Shown: positions 36,904 to 45,168 of the stretch, one piece after another
How positions within the stretch are numbered: position 1 is the first letter of the stretch
Layout: each line of letters begins with the position of its first letter
Assembly: GCF_030285665.1 (NCBI RefSeq)
Contig: NZ_CP127295.1
Location: 8,990,001-9,054,000 of the forward strand
DNA from: Amycolatopsis mongoliensis
Lineage (GTDB): Bacteria > Actinomycetota > Actinomycetes > Mycobacteriales > Pseudonocardiaceae
Direction: 5' to 3'
Length of the DNA stretch: 64,000 bases
Translations under genes and position numbers: made by a program
Notes under the pieces: generated by a model
What the model was told of the DNA's origin: nothing
What the model saw: the letters and a program-made list of their open reading frames with translations, nothing else
Database searches by the model: none

Positions 36904-37569
36904 ATGGACGTCTACGAGGCGGTCGAGAGCCGACGGGCGGTGCGCGGATTCACCGACCGGCCCGTGCCGGAGGAGACGCTGCGGCGGGTCCTGTCCGCCG
37001 CGGCTTGGGCGCCGTCCGGCTCGAACCTTCAGCCTTGGCGGATCTATGTCCTGACCGGCGCGCCGCTGGCCGAACTCAAGAAGCGTGCCGGGGAGCGCCT
37101 GGCCGCCGGCGACCCCTGGGACGCGCCGGAATACGAGATGTATCCGGCCACCCTGAAATCCCCGTATCGCGAGCGCCGGTCGGCTTTCGGCGAGCAACGA
37201 TACGGCTCTCTCGGCATCCCGCGGGAGGACCTGGAAGCCCGCCAACGCGCCGCTTCCGCGAACTGGGACTGTTTCGGCGCCCCGGCGGCGCTGTTCTGCT
37301 ACCTCGACCGCGACCTGTGCCGGCCCCAGTGGTCCGACGCCGGGATGTACCTGCAGAACGTCATGCTGCTGCTGCGTGCCGAAGGACTGCACAGCTGCCC
37401 GCAGATGGCGTGGGCGAAATTCCACGAGACCGTCGCGGAGATCGTGGCCCCACCGGAGGAACTCCTCCTCTTCTGCGGCATGTCGATCGGGTTCGAGGAA
37501 CCGTCGGCGGCCCACGGCCGCACGGGCCGCGCGCCGCTCGGCGACACGGTCACCTTCGTCGCGGGCTGA
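36904..37569 (+). CDS. Nitroreductase-family FMN oxidoreductase
   Basis: 221 residues. FMN-binding pattern at both ends: ESRRAVRGFTDRPVPEE, AAWAPSGSNLQPW near the N-terminus, and LHSCPQMAWAKFHETV with LLLFCGMSIGFEEP near the C-terminus. Reduces nitroaromatics or quinones using NAD(P)H. Together with the azoreductase 38 nt downstream it forms a MarR-regulated reductive detoxification pair. Confidence 0.92.
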   Translation: MDVYEAVESRRAVRGFTDRPVPEETLRRVLSAAAWAPSGSNLQPWRIYVLTGAPLAELKKRAGERLAAGDPWDAPEYEMYPATLKSPYRERRSAFGEQRYGSLGIPREDLEARQRAASANWDCFGAPAALFCYLDRDLCRPQWSDAGMYLQNVMLLLRAEGLHSCPQMAWAKFHETVAEIVAPPEELLLFCGMSIGFEEPSAAHGRTGRAPLGDTVTFVAG

Positions 37570-37607
37570 CCGCATCCCTTTTCCCTTCGAGAAATCCGGA
37601 GCAAATC

Positions 37608-38258
37608 ATGGCCACGCTGCTGCACCTGGACACGTCCGTCCGGCCGAAGTCCGTCTCTGCCTCACGTCCGGTCACCGCCGCCTTCCGCAAGGCGTGGGAA
37701 GAACAACACCCGGACGGCACCGTCATCTACCGCGACCTCGCCGCCGAGCCGGTCCCCCACCTCGGCACCGCCGGCGCCGAGGCCGGGTTCGCCGATCCGG
37801 CCACCCACACCCCCGAGCAGGCCGCCGCCTTCTCCCGGCGCGTCGAGCTGCTGGAAGAGCTGGAAAACGCGGACGTCGTCCTCATCGCCGCCCCGATGTA
37901 CAACCTCACCATCCCGTCCACCCTGAAGGCGTGGCTGGACCACGTGGTCATCGCGGGACGGAGCGCGGGCCCCGGGTCCTCGGTCGCCGGCACCCCGGTC
38001 CACGTCGTCGCCAGCCGCGGCGGCTCCTACGAACCCGGCACACCACGCGAGGGCACCGACTACGTCCGGAACTACCTGACGGCCGTCCTCGGCGGCACGA
38101 TGGGGATGGAGGTCGACTTCATCGTCCCCGAACTCACCCGGGCCCACCTCCACCCGGCCATGGCCGGGCTGGTCCCGAAGGCTGAAGCGTCCCGGGCGAA
38201 GGCCCTCGAAGAGGCCGCGGTCAAGGGGAAAGCCGCGGCTCGCCGAGCCGCTGCCTGA
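37608..38258 (+). CDS. FMN-dependent NADH azoreductase-like flavoprotein
   Basis: 216 residues, flavodoxin-like fold of the AcpD/AzoR family: TLLHLDTSVRPKSVSASRPV at the start, VLIAAPMYNLTIPSTLKAWLDHV for the FMN phosphate and isoalloxazine contacts, and VHVVASRGGSYEPGTPREG. GGAG lies 7 nt before ATG 37608. Expected to reduce quinones or azo compounds. Cotranscribed with the nitroreductase. Confidence 0.92.
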   Translation: MATLLHLDTSVRPKSVSASRPVTAAFRKAWEEQHPDGTVIYRDLAAEPVPHLGTAGAEAGFADPATHTPEQAAAFSRRVELLEELENADVVLIAAPMYNLTIPSTLKAWLDHVVIAGRSAGPGSSVAGTPVHVVASRGGSYEPGTPREGTDYVRNYLTAVLGGTMGMEVDFIVPELTRAHLHPAMAGLVPKAEASRAKALEEAAVKGKAAARRAAA

Positions 38259-38295
38259 CGGGCTGTGGAGGGGCTCTCCACGCGCGCCGGGCGGG

Positions 38296-38367
38296 TCACG
38301 CCTGGCGTGGCACGGCCTCGATCTCGAGGGTGATCTGCACCTTCTCGCCGACCACGACGCGCAGGCG
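38296..38367 (-). pseudogene. C-terminal fragment of a YceI-like protein
   Basis: The short frame RLRVVVGEKVQITLEIEAVPRQA ending at a stop resembles the last strand pair of YceI-family lipid-binding proteins (VGDKV.I..E.EAV). Nothing upstream continues the fold, so only a remnant is left. Weak call based on about 20 residues. Confidence 0.35.
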
Positions 38368-38456
38368 GGAACTTCGCCGCCATCTCCCCCAACGCGCCTC
38401 CGGGTGACCTGCCGTCGATTCCCGGCGCCAGACCGCATCGCGGCCGCGTTCTCCTC

Positions 38457-38475
38457 GATAGCGAACGGATAGCGA
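38457..38475. promoter_or_regulatory. Direct repeats with 11-bp period, possible SARP box
   Basis: GATAGCGA (38457-38464), ACG, GATAGCGA (38468-38475): an exact direct repeat with 11-bp spacing, 50 nt before the small peptide gene. SARP regulators bind direct repeats on one helix face with this period, and a SARP-type gene lies at 41951-44872. Confidence 0.5.
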
Positions 38476-38524
38476 GGCTGAGTCACGATCTCCCCGTCGA
38501 ATCCCGCTAGTGAGAGGAGTGATC

Positions 38525-38662
38525 ATGGCTCGCCTGATCAACACGCTGGGTGACCGGTTGCTGGGGCTGTTCCTGGGCGAGGTGAAGGCCGGCGCCTGCA
38601 TCCCCGAGCACGGCCAGGTCTGCAAGACGCTGCACTACGACTGCTACGGCAACTGCAAGTAA
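38525..38662 (+). CDS. Cys-rich 45-residue peptide precursor, candidate RiPP/secreted disulfide peptide
   Basis: 45 residues. The N-terminal half is a leader-like amphipathic segment (MARLINTLGDRLLGLFLGEV) followed by KAGA. The C-terminal 21 residues begin at Cys25 and contain Cys25, Cys33, Cys40 and Cys44, ending YDCYGNCK. AGAGGAG lies 5 nt before the ATG. A-G-A before Cys25 suits signal-peptidase-like cleavage, and an S26 peptidase is encoded downstream. There is no classical signal peptide, consistent with a dedicated ABC exporter. A perfect 13-bp hairpin follows the stop. I infer a secreted disulfide-bonded peptide (bacteriocin or signal); no family is recognised. Confidence 0.72.
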   Translation: MARLINTLGDRLLGLFLGEVKAGACIPEHGQVCKTLHYDCYGNCK

Positions 38663-38674
38663 CCGCGGCGCCCA

Positions 38675-38711
38675 CGCCTTTCCCGCCGCGGTCCTCGTGG
38701 CGGGAAAGGCG
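38675..38711 (+). terminator. Intercistronic hairpin after the peptide gene
   Basis: Perfect 13-bp stem (CGCCTTTCCCGCC at 38675-38687, complementary arm 38699-38711) with an 11-nt loop, 12 nt after the peptide stop. Likely a partial terminator or RNA-stabilising element that lets the peptide be made in excess over the processing genes. Confidence 0.65.
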
Positions 38712-38735
38712 GTGCCGTACAAAGGGGGTTCACCG

Positions 38736-39269
38736 ATGATCGGCGCCCAGTTCGTGCTCGCCACCCGGGTCCTGATCGGCCTGGTGTTCGCGGTCGCGGC
38801 CGTCGGCAAGCTCGCCGGGCGGGTGCGGCTGGCGGAGTTCGCCGCGTCGCTGGCGCCGCTCGGCCGGTCGCCGGTGGGCTGGCTGCCGATCGCCGCCGCG
38901 ACCGCCGTCGTCGAGCTGGCCGCTGCCGCGCTCGTCGCGTTCCCCGCCACCTATCGGCTCGGGCTCGGGCTGGCGACGGCGGTGCTGGTCGTGTTCTGCG
39001 CCGCGATCGCCCGTTCGATGCGGCTGGGCCGCCGCGTCACCTGCCGCTGCTTCGGCCGCTCCGGGGCGGTGCTCGGCCCTGCCCACCTCGTCCGCAACGC
39101 GCTGCTCGCCGCCTGGGCCGCCACCGCACTCGCCGTCCCGCCGGGACCTGCGCTCGGCCTCGACACCGTCGCGGCCGCCGGGCTCGTCGGCACGTTCGCC
39201 GCGGTCGTCGCGATCACCTGGGACAGCCTGGCCGGCCTGGTCCGCGGGCCGGACGCCGCCGGCCGCTGA
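38736..39269 (+). CDS. MauE/DoxX-like redox-associated membrane protein
   Basis: 177 residues with four to five helices. It matches the MauE pattern: ATRVLIGLVFAVAAVGKLAG in helix 1, then a conserved CxC loop (VTCRCFGRSGAVLGPAHLVRNALLAAWA, key residues C-R-C-F-G and the Arg-Asn pair). MauE-type proteins are linked to disulfide chemistry of exported proteins. ATG 38736 follows AAAGGGGG; a GTG 39 nt upstream is inside the hairpin and less likely. First gene after the peptide precursor. Inferred role: electron exchange for forming the peptide's disulfides. Confidence 0.85.
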   Translation: MIGAQFVLATRVLIGLVFAVAAVGKLAGRVRLAEFAASLAPLGRSPVGWLPIAAATAVVELAAAALVAFPATYRLGLGLATAVLVVFCAAIARSMRLGRRVTCRCFGRSGAVLGPAHLVRNALLAAWAATALAVPPGPALGLDTVAAAGLVGTFAAVVAITWDSLAGLVRGPDAAGR

Positions 39270-39292
39270 GCGAAACACAGAAAGAGGTTCTC

Positions 39293-39781
39293 ATGTCGTT
39301 CCTGGTAGCCGTGGTCGTGGTGCTGGCCGTGCTGACGGTGCTCAACCTCCTGTTGTCCTCGGCGATCATCAGGCTGCTGAACGAGCAGCGGCGGTCGGTG
39401 ACGCCCGCGCTGCCGGCGGTGGGCACCGAAATCGGGTCGTTCGAGGTGACCGACGCCGACGGCACGACCGTCACCGATCGAGAGCTGGACGATGCGCTCG
39501 TCGCGTTCCTGTCGCCGACGTGCGGGCCGTGCCAGCGCCTCGCCGGCCAGCTCACCGAGCCGACCGTCGCGTTCGTGCTCGACGGCGGCGACCGGGACAA
39601 GGCCGTCGAGTACGCGGCCGGTCTGGGCCCCGCGGTGCGCGTCGCCTTCGTCGGCGACCGCAGCCCGGTGTCGGCCGCGTTCAACGCGGGCGATGTGACC
39701 CCGACCCTGATCCGCGTGCGGGACCGGCGGATCGCCGCCGCCGGCCACGACCTCGACGCCGTGCGTCGGCAGCACGTCTGA
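39293..39781 (+). CDS. Membrane-tethered thioredoxin-like protein
   Basis: 162 residues. N-terminal membrane anchor (FLVAVVVVLAVLTVLNLLLSSAIIRLL), then a redoxin-like fold with IGSFEVTDADGTTVTDREL and active site FLSPTCGPCQRLA (CGPC), ending with the cis-Pro strand DVTPTLIRV. Same topology as MauD/TlpA-type extracytoplasmic thioredoxins. Its stop overlaps the ABC transporter start (TGATG). Inferred partner of the MauE-like protein in oxidising or isomerising the four-Cys peptide. Confidence 0.87.
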   Translation: MSFLVAVVVVLAVLTVLNLLLSSAIIRLLNEQRRSVTPALPAVGTEIGSFEVTDADGTTVTDRELDDALVAFLSPTCGPCQRLAGQLTEPTVAFVLDGGDRDKAVEYAAGLGPAVRVAFVGDRSPVSAAFNAGDVTPTLIRVRDRRIAAAGHDLDAVRRQHV

Positions 39782-41571
39782 TGGACCTGTTCCGTGCGGC
39801 GGGCCCCGCGTTCGGCGTCGCCTGGCGCGCGTCGCGGGTGGCCACCGGCGGCGCGATCGCGCTGGCGGTGCTCGCCTCGGCCGTGCCGGCGGCGTCGGCC
39901 TGGCTGGGGAAGCTGCTGTTCGACGAGCTGGCCGGCGGCCGGGACACTGGCGTGATCGTGCTGCTGGCCATCGGCTCGGCGACCGGCCTCGCCGTAGCGA
40001 CCGCGATCACCGCGGTCGCCTCGTACTGCACCGCGATCGTGCGGGCCAAGTCCGCGATCGAGGCGGAGGACCGCCTGGTCGGCGCGGTCGGCGCGCTGCC
40101 GGGGCTGCGCCGGCTCGAGGACCCGGCGTTCCTGGACCAGGTGCGGCTGGCCGAGCAGGGCGCGCAGGAGGCGGCGCCCGCGGTGCTGGCGCTGACCGTC
40201 GAGTCGGTGCGCACCCTGGTCGCCGTGCTCGGGTTCGGCGGCGCGGTCCTGCTCGTGTGGCCGCCGATGGCCGGCCTGCTCGCCGCGTCACTGGCGGCGG
40301 CGGCGATCTCCCAGCTGACCCTGTCCCGCCTGCGCGCGCGGGAGGCCGAAGCGATGATGGCCACCCACCGCGAGCGGTTCCTGTTCCGCTCGCTGTGCTC
40401 GGACGTCCGGGCGGCCAAGGAGATCCGGCTCTTCGGCCTCGCGGATCTGTTCCGGTCACGCATGGTCGCCGCGGTCCGCACGGCCACGGCCGGCGAGTGC
40501 GCGATGCAGCGCCGGATCGCGCTCGCCGGGATCACCGCCGCGATCGTGTCGGCGGTGGTGGCCGGCGTCGCCCTCGTGGTCGCCGCGACCGGCGCCGCCC
40601 GGGGGTCGTTGTCCATCGGCGACGTCACCCTCTTCACCGCCGCGGTGGCCGGCATCCAGTCTCCGGTGGGCGCGCTGCTGGGCCAGCTCGGCCGAGCCGG
40701 CGGGTCGCTCGGGTTGTTCAGGCACTACCTCGACGTGGTGACGACCGCGCCCGACCTGCCCTCCGGGACGAACGCCGTGCCCGCACTGAAGACCGGCATC
40801 GAACTGCGTGACGTCTGGTTCCGCTACGACCCCACCGGCCCGTGGGTGCTGCGCGGGGTCGACCTGGTGATCCCCTGTGGCGCGGCGGTCGGGCTGGTGG
40901 GCGTGAACGGCGCGGGCAAGTCGACGCTCGTGAAGCTGCTGTGCCGCTTCTACGACCCGGACCGCGGCCGGATCCTGTGGGACGGCGTGGACATCCGCTC
41001 CTGTGACACAGCGGAGCTGCGGGCCCGCGTCGGCGCCACGTTCCAGGACTTCACCAGCTACGACCTGACCGCGGCGGACAACATCGGCATCGGCGACGTT
41101 TCCCGCCTCGGCGATCTCGACCGCGTTCGCGCGGCGGCCCGCCTGGCCGAGATCGACCCGGCGCTGTCCGCTTTGCCCCGCGGCTACGAAACCCTGCTGT
41201 CCCGGGCGTTCCTGGACGTCGACGACAAGGCCGGGGCCGCCCTGTCCGGCGGCCAGTGGCAGCGGGTGGCGCTCGCCCGGTCACTCATGCGCGCCGAAGC
41301 CGACCTGCTCATCCTCGACGAACCCAGCTCCGGCATGGACGCCGACGCCGAAACCCGGACCCACGAGGCACTGCGCGCCCACCGGGCCGGCCGGACGAGC
41401 GTGCTGATCTCCCACCGCCTGTCCGCCCTGCGCGGCGCGGACCGGATAGTCGTGCTCGGCGGCGGCCGGGTGATCGAACAGGGCACCCACGACGAGCTGC
41501 TCACCGCGGGCGGCGAGTACGCCCGGCTGTTCTCGTTGCAGGCCAAGGGATACGCGATGGCGGAGGCGTGA
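39781..41571 (+). CDS. ABC exporter, fused permease and ATPase
   Basis: 596 residues, half-size exporter. Six-helix ABC type 1 domain in the first 330 residues, then the nucleotide-binding domain: Walker A GVNGAGKST, Q-loop ATFQDFTSY, signature LSGGQWQR, Walker B LLILDEPSSGMD, switch His in LISHRLS. There is no N-terminal C39 peptidase domain, so leader removal needs another protease, which the next gene (S26) can supply. Presumed to export the four-Cys peptide. Coupled by 1-nt overlaps to genes on both sides. Confidence 0.93.
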   Translation: MDLFRAAGPAFGVAWRASRVATGGAIALAVLASAVPAASAWLGKLLFDELAGGRDTGVIVLLAIGSATGLAVATAITAVASYCTAIVRAKSAIEAEDRLVGAVGALPGLRRLEDPAFLDQVRLAEQGAQEAAPAVLALTVESVRTLVAVLGFGGAVLLVWPPMAGLLAASLAAAAISQLTLSRLRAREAEAMMATHRERFLFRSLCSDVRAAKEIRLFGLADLFRSRMVAAVRTATAGECAMQRRIALAGITAAIVSAVVAGVALVVAATGAARGSLSIGDVTLFTAAVAGIQSPVGALLGQLGRAGGSLGLFRHYLDVVTTAPDLPSGTNAVPALKTGIELRDVWFRYDPTGPWVLRGVDLVIPCGAAVGLVGVNGAGKSTLVKLLCRFYDPDRGRILWDGVDIRSCDTAELRARVGATFQDFTSYDLTAADNIGIGDVSRLGDLDRVRAAARLAEIDPALSALPRGYETLLSRAFLDVDDKAGAALSGGQWQRVALARSLMRAEADLLILDEPSSGMDADAETRTHEALRAHRAGRTSVLISHRLSALRGADRIVVLGGGRVIEQGTHDELLTAGGEYARLFSLQAKGYAMAEA

Positions 41572-41978
41572 TGGCCTGGCTCGTTGCTGTTGTGGTGGTG
41601 GCGCTGGTGCTGCTGGTCGTGCTGCGCCGCCGTTACGTGGTGGCCCGCGTCTGGGGCCACAGCATGTCCCCGACCTTCCACGACGGCGAGCGGGTCGTCG
41701 CGACCCGGCGACGGCACTACCGCGTCGGCGACGTGATCGTCTTCCGCCCCCGATCCGAGACCGCCGATGTCGCGTGGCGCATCAAACGGATCGCCGCGGT
41801 CGCCGGCGACCCGGTCCCCGCCTGGCTGGCGGCGGACCACCCGGTCGTCCCGGCCGGCCGGGTGGTGGTGGCCGGCGACAACACCGGCCACAGCGAGGAT
41901 TCCCGCCAGCTCGGCTACATCGACATCGCCCGCGTGGCCGGCGCGGTCCCTCACCGCCCCGCGCCCGAAGGCAGCTGA
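41571..41978 (+). CDS. S26 family signal peptidase
   Basis: 135 residues, small for a type I signal peptidase. One N-terminal membrane helix (WLVAVVVVALVLLVVL), catalytic Ser31 in GHSMSPTFHDGERVV, catalytic Lys72 in WRIKRIAAVAGD, and box E-like GDNTGHSEDSRQLG. It starts on the last base of the ABC exporter stop codon. Dedicated cleavage of the peptide leader after AGA is inferred. Its 3' end overlaps the convergent SARP gene by 28 nt. Confidence 0.92.
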   Translation: MAWLVAVVVVALVLLVVLRRRYVVARVWGHSMSPTFHDGERVVATRRRHYRVGDVIVFRPRSETADVAWRIKRIAAVAGDPVPAWLAADHPVVPAGRVVVAGDNTGHSEDSRQLGYIDIARVAGAVPHRPAPEGS

Positions 41979-44872
41979 TCCTCGATCTCCGCCAGTACCT
42001 TCTCCACCCCGGCTCGTTCGACCGGGCTGTCGAACCGGTCCTGCAGGAGCAGGGACGCCTGGGCGGCGCGGCGGGCGGCGGCCGGCTCGCCGGCGGCCAG
42101 CTCGATCGAGGCCAGGGCGAGCAGCGCGGCGGACTCGGCGTCCGGGCGCCGGGACCGGCGGGCCAGGCCCAGCGCGCGGTCCGCGGATCTCCGGGCGGCG
42201 GACAGGTCGCCCTTCGCGCGGCGGGCGTCGGCTTCGGCGGTGAGGCACCAGGTCTGGCCGATCAGGTCGCCGTTCTGCTCCGCCAGGCAGCGGGCCTGTT
42301 CGGCGAGGCCGACCGCGGCCGCCGGATCGCCGCAGGCCAGGGCGGTGCGCAGGACCACCAGCCGCACCTGCGCGCGTCCCTTCCAGTCGCCGGCGGCATC
42401 GGCCAGCCGCAGGGCCTTCATGCCGTGTGCCCGCGCCGCGCCGAGGTCGCCGAGGTGGTCCCGGTACAGGGCGGCCAGCGTGGCGTGACAGCCCGACATT
42501 CCCGCCAGGTTGCCCGACTTCCGGAAGCACACGACCGCCTCGCGCATCGCGGTGATCGCGCGGTGCCAATCGCGACACCGCTCGTACGCGTCGCCCAGCT
42601 TGGTCAGCACCTCCGCCCGCAGCGCGTGGTCGACCTCCCGCACCGGCACCTCGGTCAAGAGGGCGACCACGTCGGCGTAGCGGCTGCGGTGCATCCGCGC
42701 CGTCGCCTTGACCAGCGCCGCGGTCACCCGCACCACCGGGTCCGCGCCGGCGATGTTCGCCAGCCGCGCGGCCGCCCGGGCGCCGTGGTCGAACAGGTCG
42801 AGCCGCACGAGCGGCGCACGCAGCACCAGCAGCAGCGCCGCCGCGGGACGGGGCCGGCCGCCGCGCACGGCCAGGCCGAACACGGCGAGCAGGACGTCGA
42901 CGTCCGCGCCCAGCCACGGCAGCGGCTCCTGCACCACGCGCCCGGCCACGTCCCGGTCGAGCGGCGCGGCGGTCTCGGCGAGCACCGTGTACCCGGCCGG
43001 CGCGCCCAGGATGGCCTCGTGGGCATGCCTGGTCAGCGCGACCGCCCACCCGGTCAGCCGGTCCAGAACGCCCGCGTCGAGCGACGGGCCGACCGTGCGG
43101 CAGTAGGCCCGCACGAGGTCGTGCATGCGGTAGCGAGGCACCCCGTCGCGCCCCGGCCCGGCCTGGTCGAGCAGGTTCATCGCGCACAGGTGGGCCAGCA
43201 CCTCGCCGGTGCGGGACAGCGGCACGTCGAGCACGGGCGCGAGCGGCCAGCCGGTGAACGTCGGCGCCCCGATCGCCGCCAGCGCCAGCATCGCGGCCCG
43301 TGCGTCCCGGTCCAGCAACCGGAAGCTGGTGTCGAGACTGTCCCGGACGCTGCGCTGCCCGACCACCAGCTCCCGCATCCGCCTCGACTCGTCGGACAGC
43401 CGCGCGGCCAGCTCCGCCACGCTGAGCTTCGGGTACGCGGCGAGCTGCGCCCCGGCGATCCGCAACGCGAGCGGCACACCCCCGCACGCCTCGAGCACCG
43501 TCGCGACCGTTCCGTCGCCCTCGTCCAGCCGGGCCGCGCCCGCCACGTTCGCCAGCACGGTCTCGGCCACCTGGTCGGGCAGCGGCGCGAGCGGCACCCG
43601 GACCGCCGACTCGACCTCGGGCAGCACGGACCGGCTGGTCACGATCGTGGCGCAGCCCGGATCGGCGGCCAGGAGCGGCTCGATCTGGCGGGCGCTGGCG
43701 GCGTTGTCGAGCACCACGAGCACCCGCTTGCCCGCCGTGCGACTGCGGAACTCGGCCGTGCGCTCCTCGGCGGTGGCCGGCATCGACCGCGCCGGCACCC
43801 CCAGCGCACGCAGGAAACCGGCGAGGACCTCGTGCGGTGCGGCCGGCCGGGCGTCGGCGCCCCGCAGGTCGGCGTAGAGCTGTCCGTCGGGGTGGGCGTG
43901 CACCGACGCCGCGCCCGCGTGCACGGCCAGCGCCGTCTTGCCGATCCCGGGCATCCCGGTGACCAGCACCAGCGGGGGCGCGTCGGTCCGGCGGGTCACC
44001 GCGGCCCTGACGGCGGCCGACTCCGCGTCGCGCCCGGCGAACCCGGAGGTCCGCGGCGGCAGCTGGGCGGGCACCACGGTCGCGGCCGGAAGCGTCTCGA
44101 CGGAGAGGATCTCCGCCTCCAGTGCGAGCAGTTCCCGGGGCGGATCCATCCCCAGCTCGTCGCGCAGCACGCGCCGGGCCTCCTGGAACGCCGCCAGCGC
44201 GTCGGCCCGCCGCCCGGCGCGGTGCAGCGCCAGCATCCGCCGGCGGTGCAGGCCCTCGCGCAGGGGGTGGGCCTGCACCAGCGCGGCCAGCTCGGGCAGC
44301 AGCCGCGCGGCCCGCCCGCACGCGATCTCCGCGTCGATCCACTCCTCGACCAGGCACATCCGCAGCTCGTCCAGCCGGGGCAGCTCCACACGGGCCAGGT
44401 GCGCGCTCACCCCGCCCAGCGGCGTCCCGGTCCACCGGTCGAGCGCGGACCGCAGCACGCCGGCCGCGTCCGCGGGGTCCCCGGCTGTCCCCGCCGTGAC
44501 CAGCAGCCGCCGCACCTCGTCGACGTCGACGACGCAGTCCAGCAGGTACCCGTCCGACACGGTCACCACGGCCCCGGCCGCGCCCGCCCGGTCGAGCGAG
44601 GCGCGGAGCTTGGACACCTGGATGTGCACCTGGGTCCGTGCGGTGGCGGGCGGCTGCTCACCCCACAGGGCGTCGATCAGCCGTTCCACCGACACCGGCC
44701 GGCGGCAGGCGAGTGCCAGCGCGGCGAGCACCGTTCGCCCGAGCCGCCCCTTGACCGGTATCGACGTCCCCCGGACCCGCGCGCCGACGGGACCGAGAAC
44801 AGTGGCTTCCAGCAATCCGCTGTCCGCGGCCGTCAAGGCCGTGGGGCGCCCACCCAGTGTGTCGGTCCGCAA
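41951..44872 (-). CDS. AfsR-type SARP regulator (BTAD, NB-ARC, TPR)
   Basis: 973 residues. OmpR-like DNA-binding domain (LLEATVLGPVGARVRGTSIP ... VSVERLIDALWG), BTAD domain through GLHRRRMLALHRAGRRADALAAF, a STAND NTPase (Walker A GMPGIGKTALAVHAG, Walker B RVLVVLDNAA, IVTSRS, GGVPLALRIAG) and C-terminal TPR repeats (LTKLGDAYERCRDWHRAITAM). TTG 44872 is preferred because AAGGAG lies 6 nt upstream and the DNA-binding domain follows soon after; ATG 45001 or 45034 would add an unstructured extension. Convergent with the peptide export genes and probably their activator. Confidence 0.9.
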   Translation of the reverse strand: MRTDTLGGRPTALTAADSGLLEATVLGPVGARVRGTSIPVKGRLGRTVLAALALACRRPVSVERLIDALWGEQPPATARTQVHIQVSKLRASLDRAGAAGAVVTVSDGYLLDCVVDVDEVRRLLVTAGTAGDPADAAGVLRSALDRWTGTPLGGVSAHLARVELPRLDELRMCLVEEWIDAEIACGRAARLLPELAALVQAHPLREGLHRRRMLALHRAGRRADALAAFQEARRVLRDELGMDPPRELLALEAEILSVETLPAATVVPAQLPPRTSGFAGRDAESAAVRAAVTRRTDAPPLVLVTGMPGIGKTALAVHAGAASVHAHPDGQLYADLRGADARPAAPHEVLAGFLRALGVPARSMPATAEERTAEFRSRTAGKRVLVVLDNAASARQIEPLLAADPGCATIVTSRSVLPEVESAVRVPLAPLPDQVAETVLANVAGAARLDEGDGTVATVLEACGGVPLALRIAGAQLAAYPKLSVAELAARLSDESRRMRELVVGQRSVRDSLDTSFRLLDRDARAAMLALAAIGAPTFTGWPLAPVLDVPLSRTGEVLAHLCAMNLLDQAGPGRDGVPRYRMHDLVRAYCRTVGPSLDAGVLDRLTGWAVALTRHAHEAILGAPAGYTVLAETAAPLDRDVAGRVVQEPLPWLGADVDVLLAVFGLAVRGGRPRPAAALLLVLRAPLVRLDLFDHGARAAARLANIAGADPVVRVTAALVKATARMHRSRYADVVALLTEVPVREVDHALRAEVLTKLGDAYERCRDWHRAITAMREAVVCFRKSGNLAGMSGCHATLAALYRDHLGDLGAARAHGMKALRLADAAGDWKGRAQVRLVVLRTALACGDPAAAVGLAEQARCLAEQNGDLIGQTWCLTAEADARRAKGDLSAARRSADRALGLARRSRRPDAESAALLALASIELAAGEPAAARRAAQASLLLQDRFDSPVERAGVEKVLAEIEDQLPSGAGR

Positions 44873-45067
44873 GGGCCGCTCCTTCGTGCGTCGTGCGGTG
44901 CTCGCCACCGAGCACGGAAGCCCGCGGCGTCCCGGCCAAGCCCTCGCGAATTCCCGTGGTGCGGGAGAGGCTAGAAAGGACGGCTTCTGCTTCGCTTCCA
45001 TCGGCTTCCGCGTGCTCGTGTCCACAGTGCACAAGCCTGGCGATCACGGTCCACCTCGACGACGGCA

Positions 45068-45109
45068 GCGCCCGAGATCGCCGCCACATCCGGCGACGAT
45101 CTCGGGCGC
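45068..45109. terminator. Strong hairpin downstream of the M15 peptidase gene
   Basis: Perfect 13-bp arms GCGCCCGAGATCG (45068-45080) and its complement (45097-45109), with a nested CGCC/GGCG stem in the loop, 60 nt after the M15 peptidase stop on the minus strand. Confidence 0.65.
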
Positions 45110-45168
45110 GTTCCCGTCATGGACGGATCACACCGTTCCGGTCCGCGTCGGCGCTTCTCGGTCCGGGG

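Noticed and set aside
38697..38735. GTG 38697 as alternative start of the MauE-like gene
   Set aside because: It lies within the 13-bp hairpin and would add residues before the first membrane helix; ATG 38736 has a ribosome site outside the stem.
41774..44974. 3.2-kb plus-strand open frame opposite the SARP regulator
   Set aside because: Antisense shadow; translation is Arg/Gly/His-rich and featureless while the minus strand encodes intact SARP, NB-ARC and TPR motifs.
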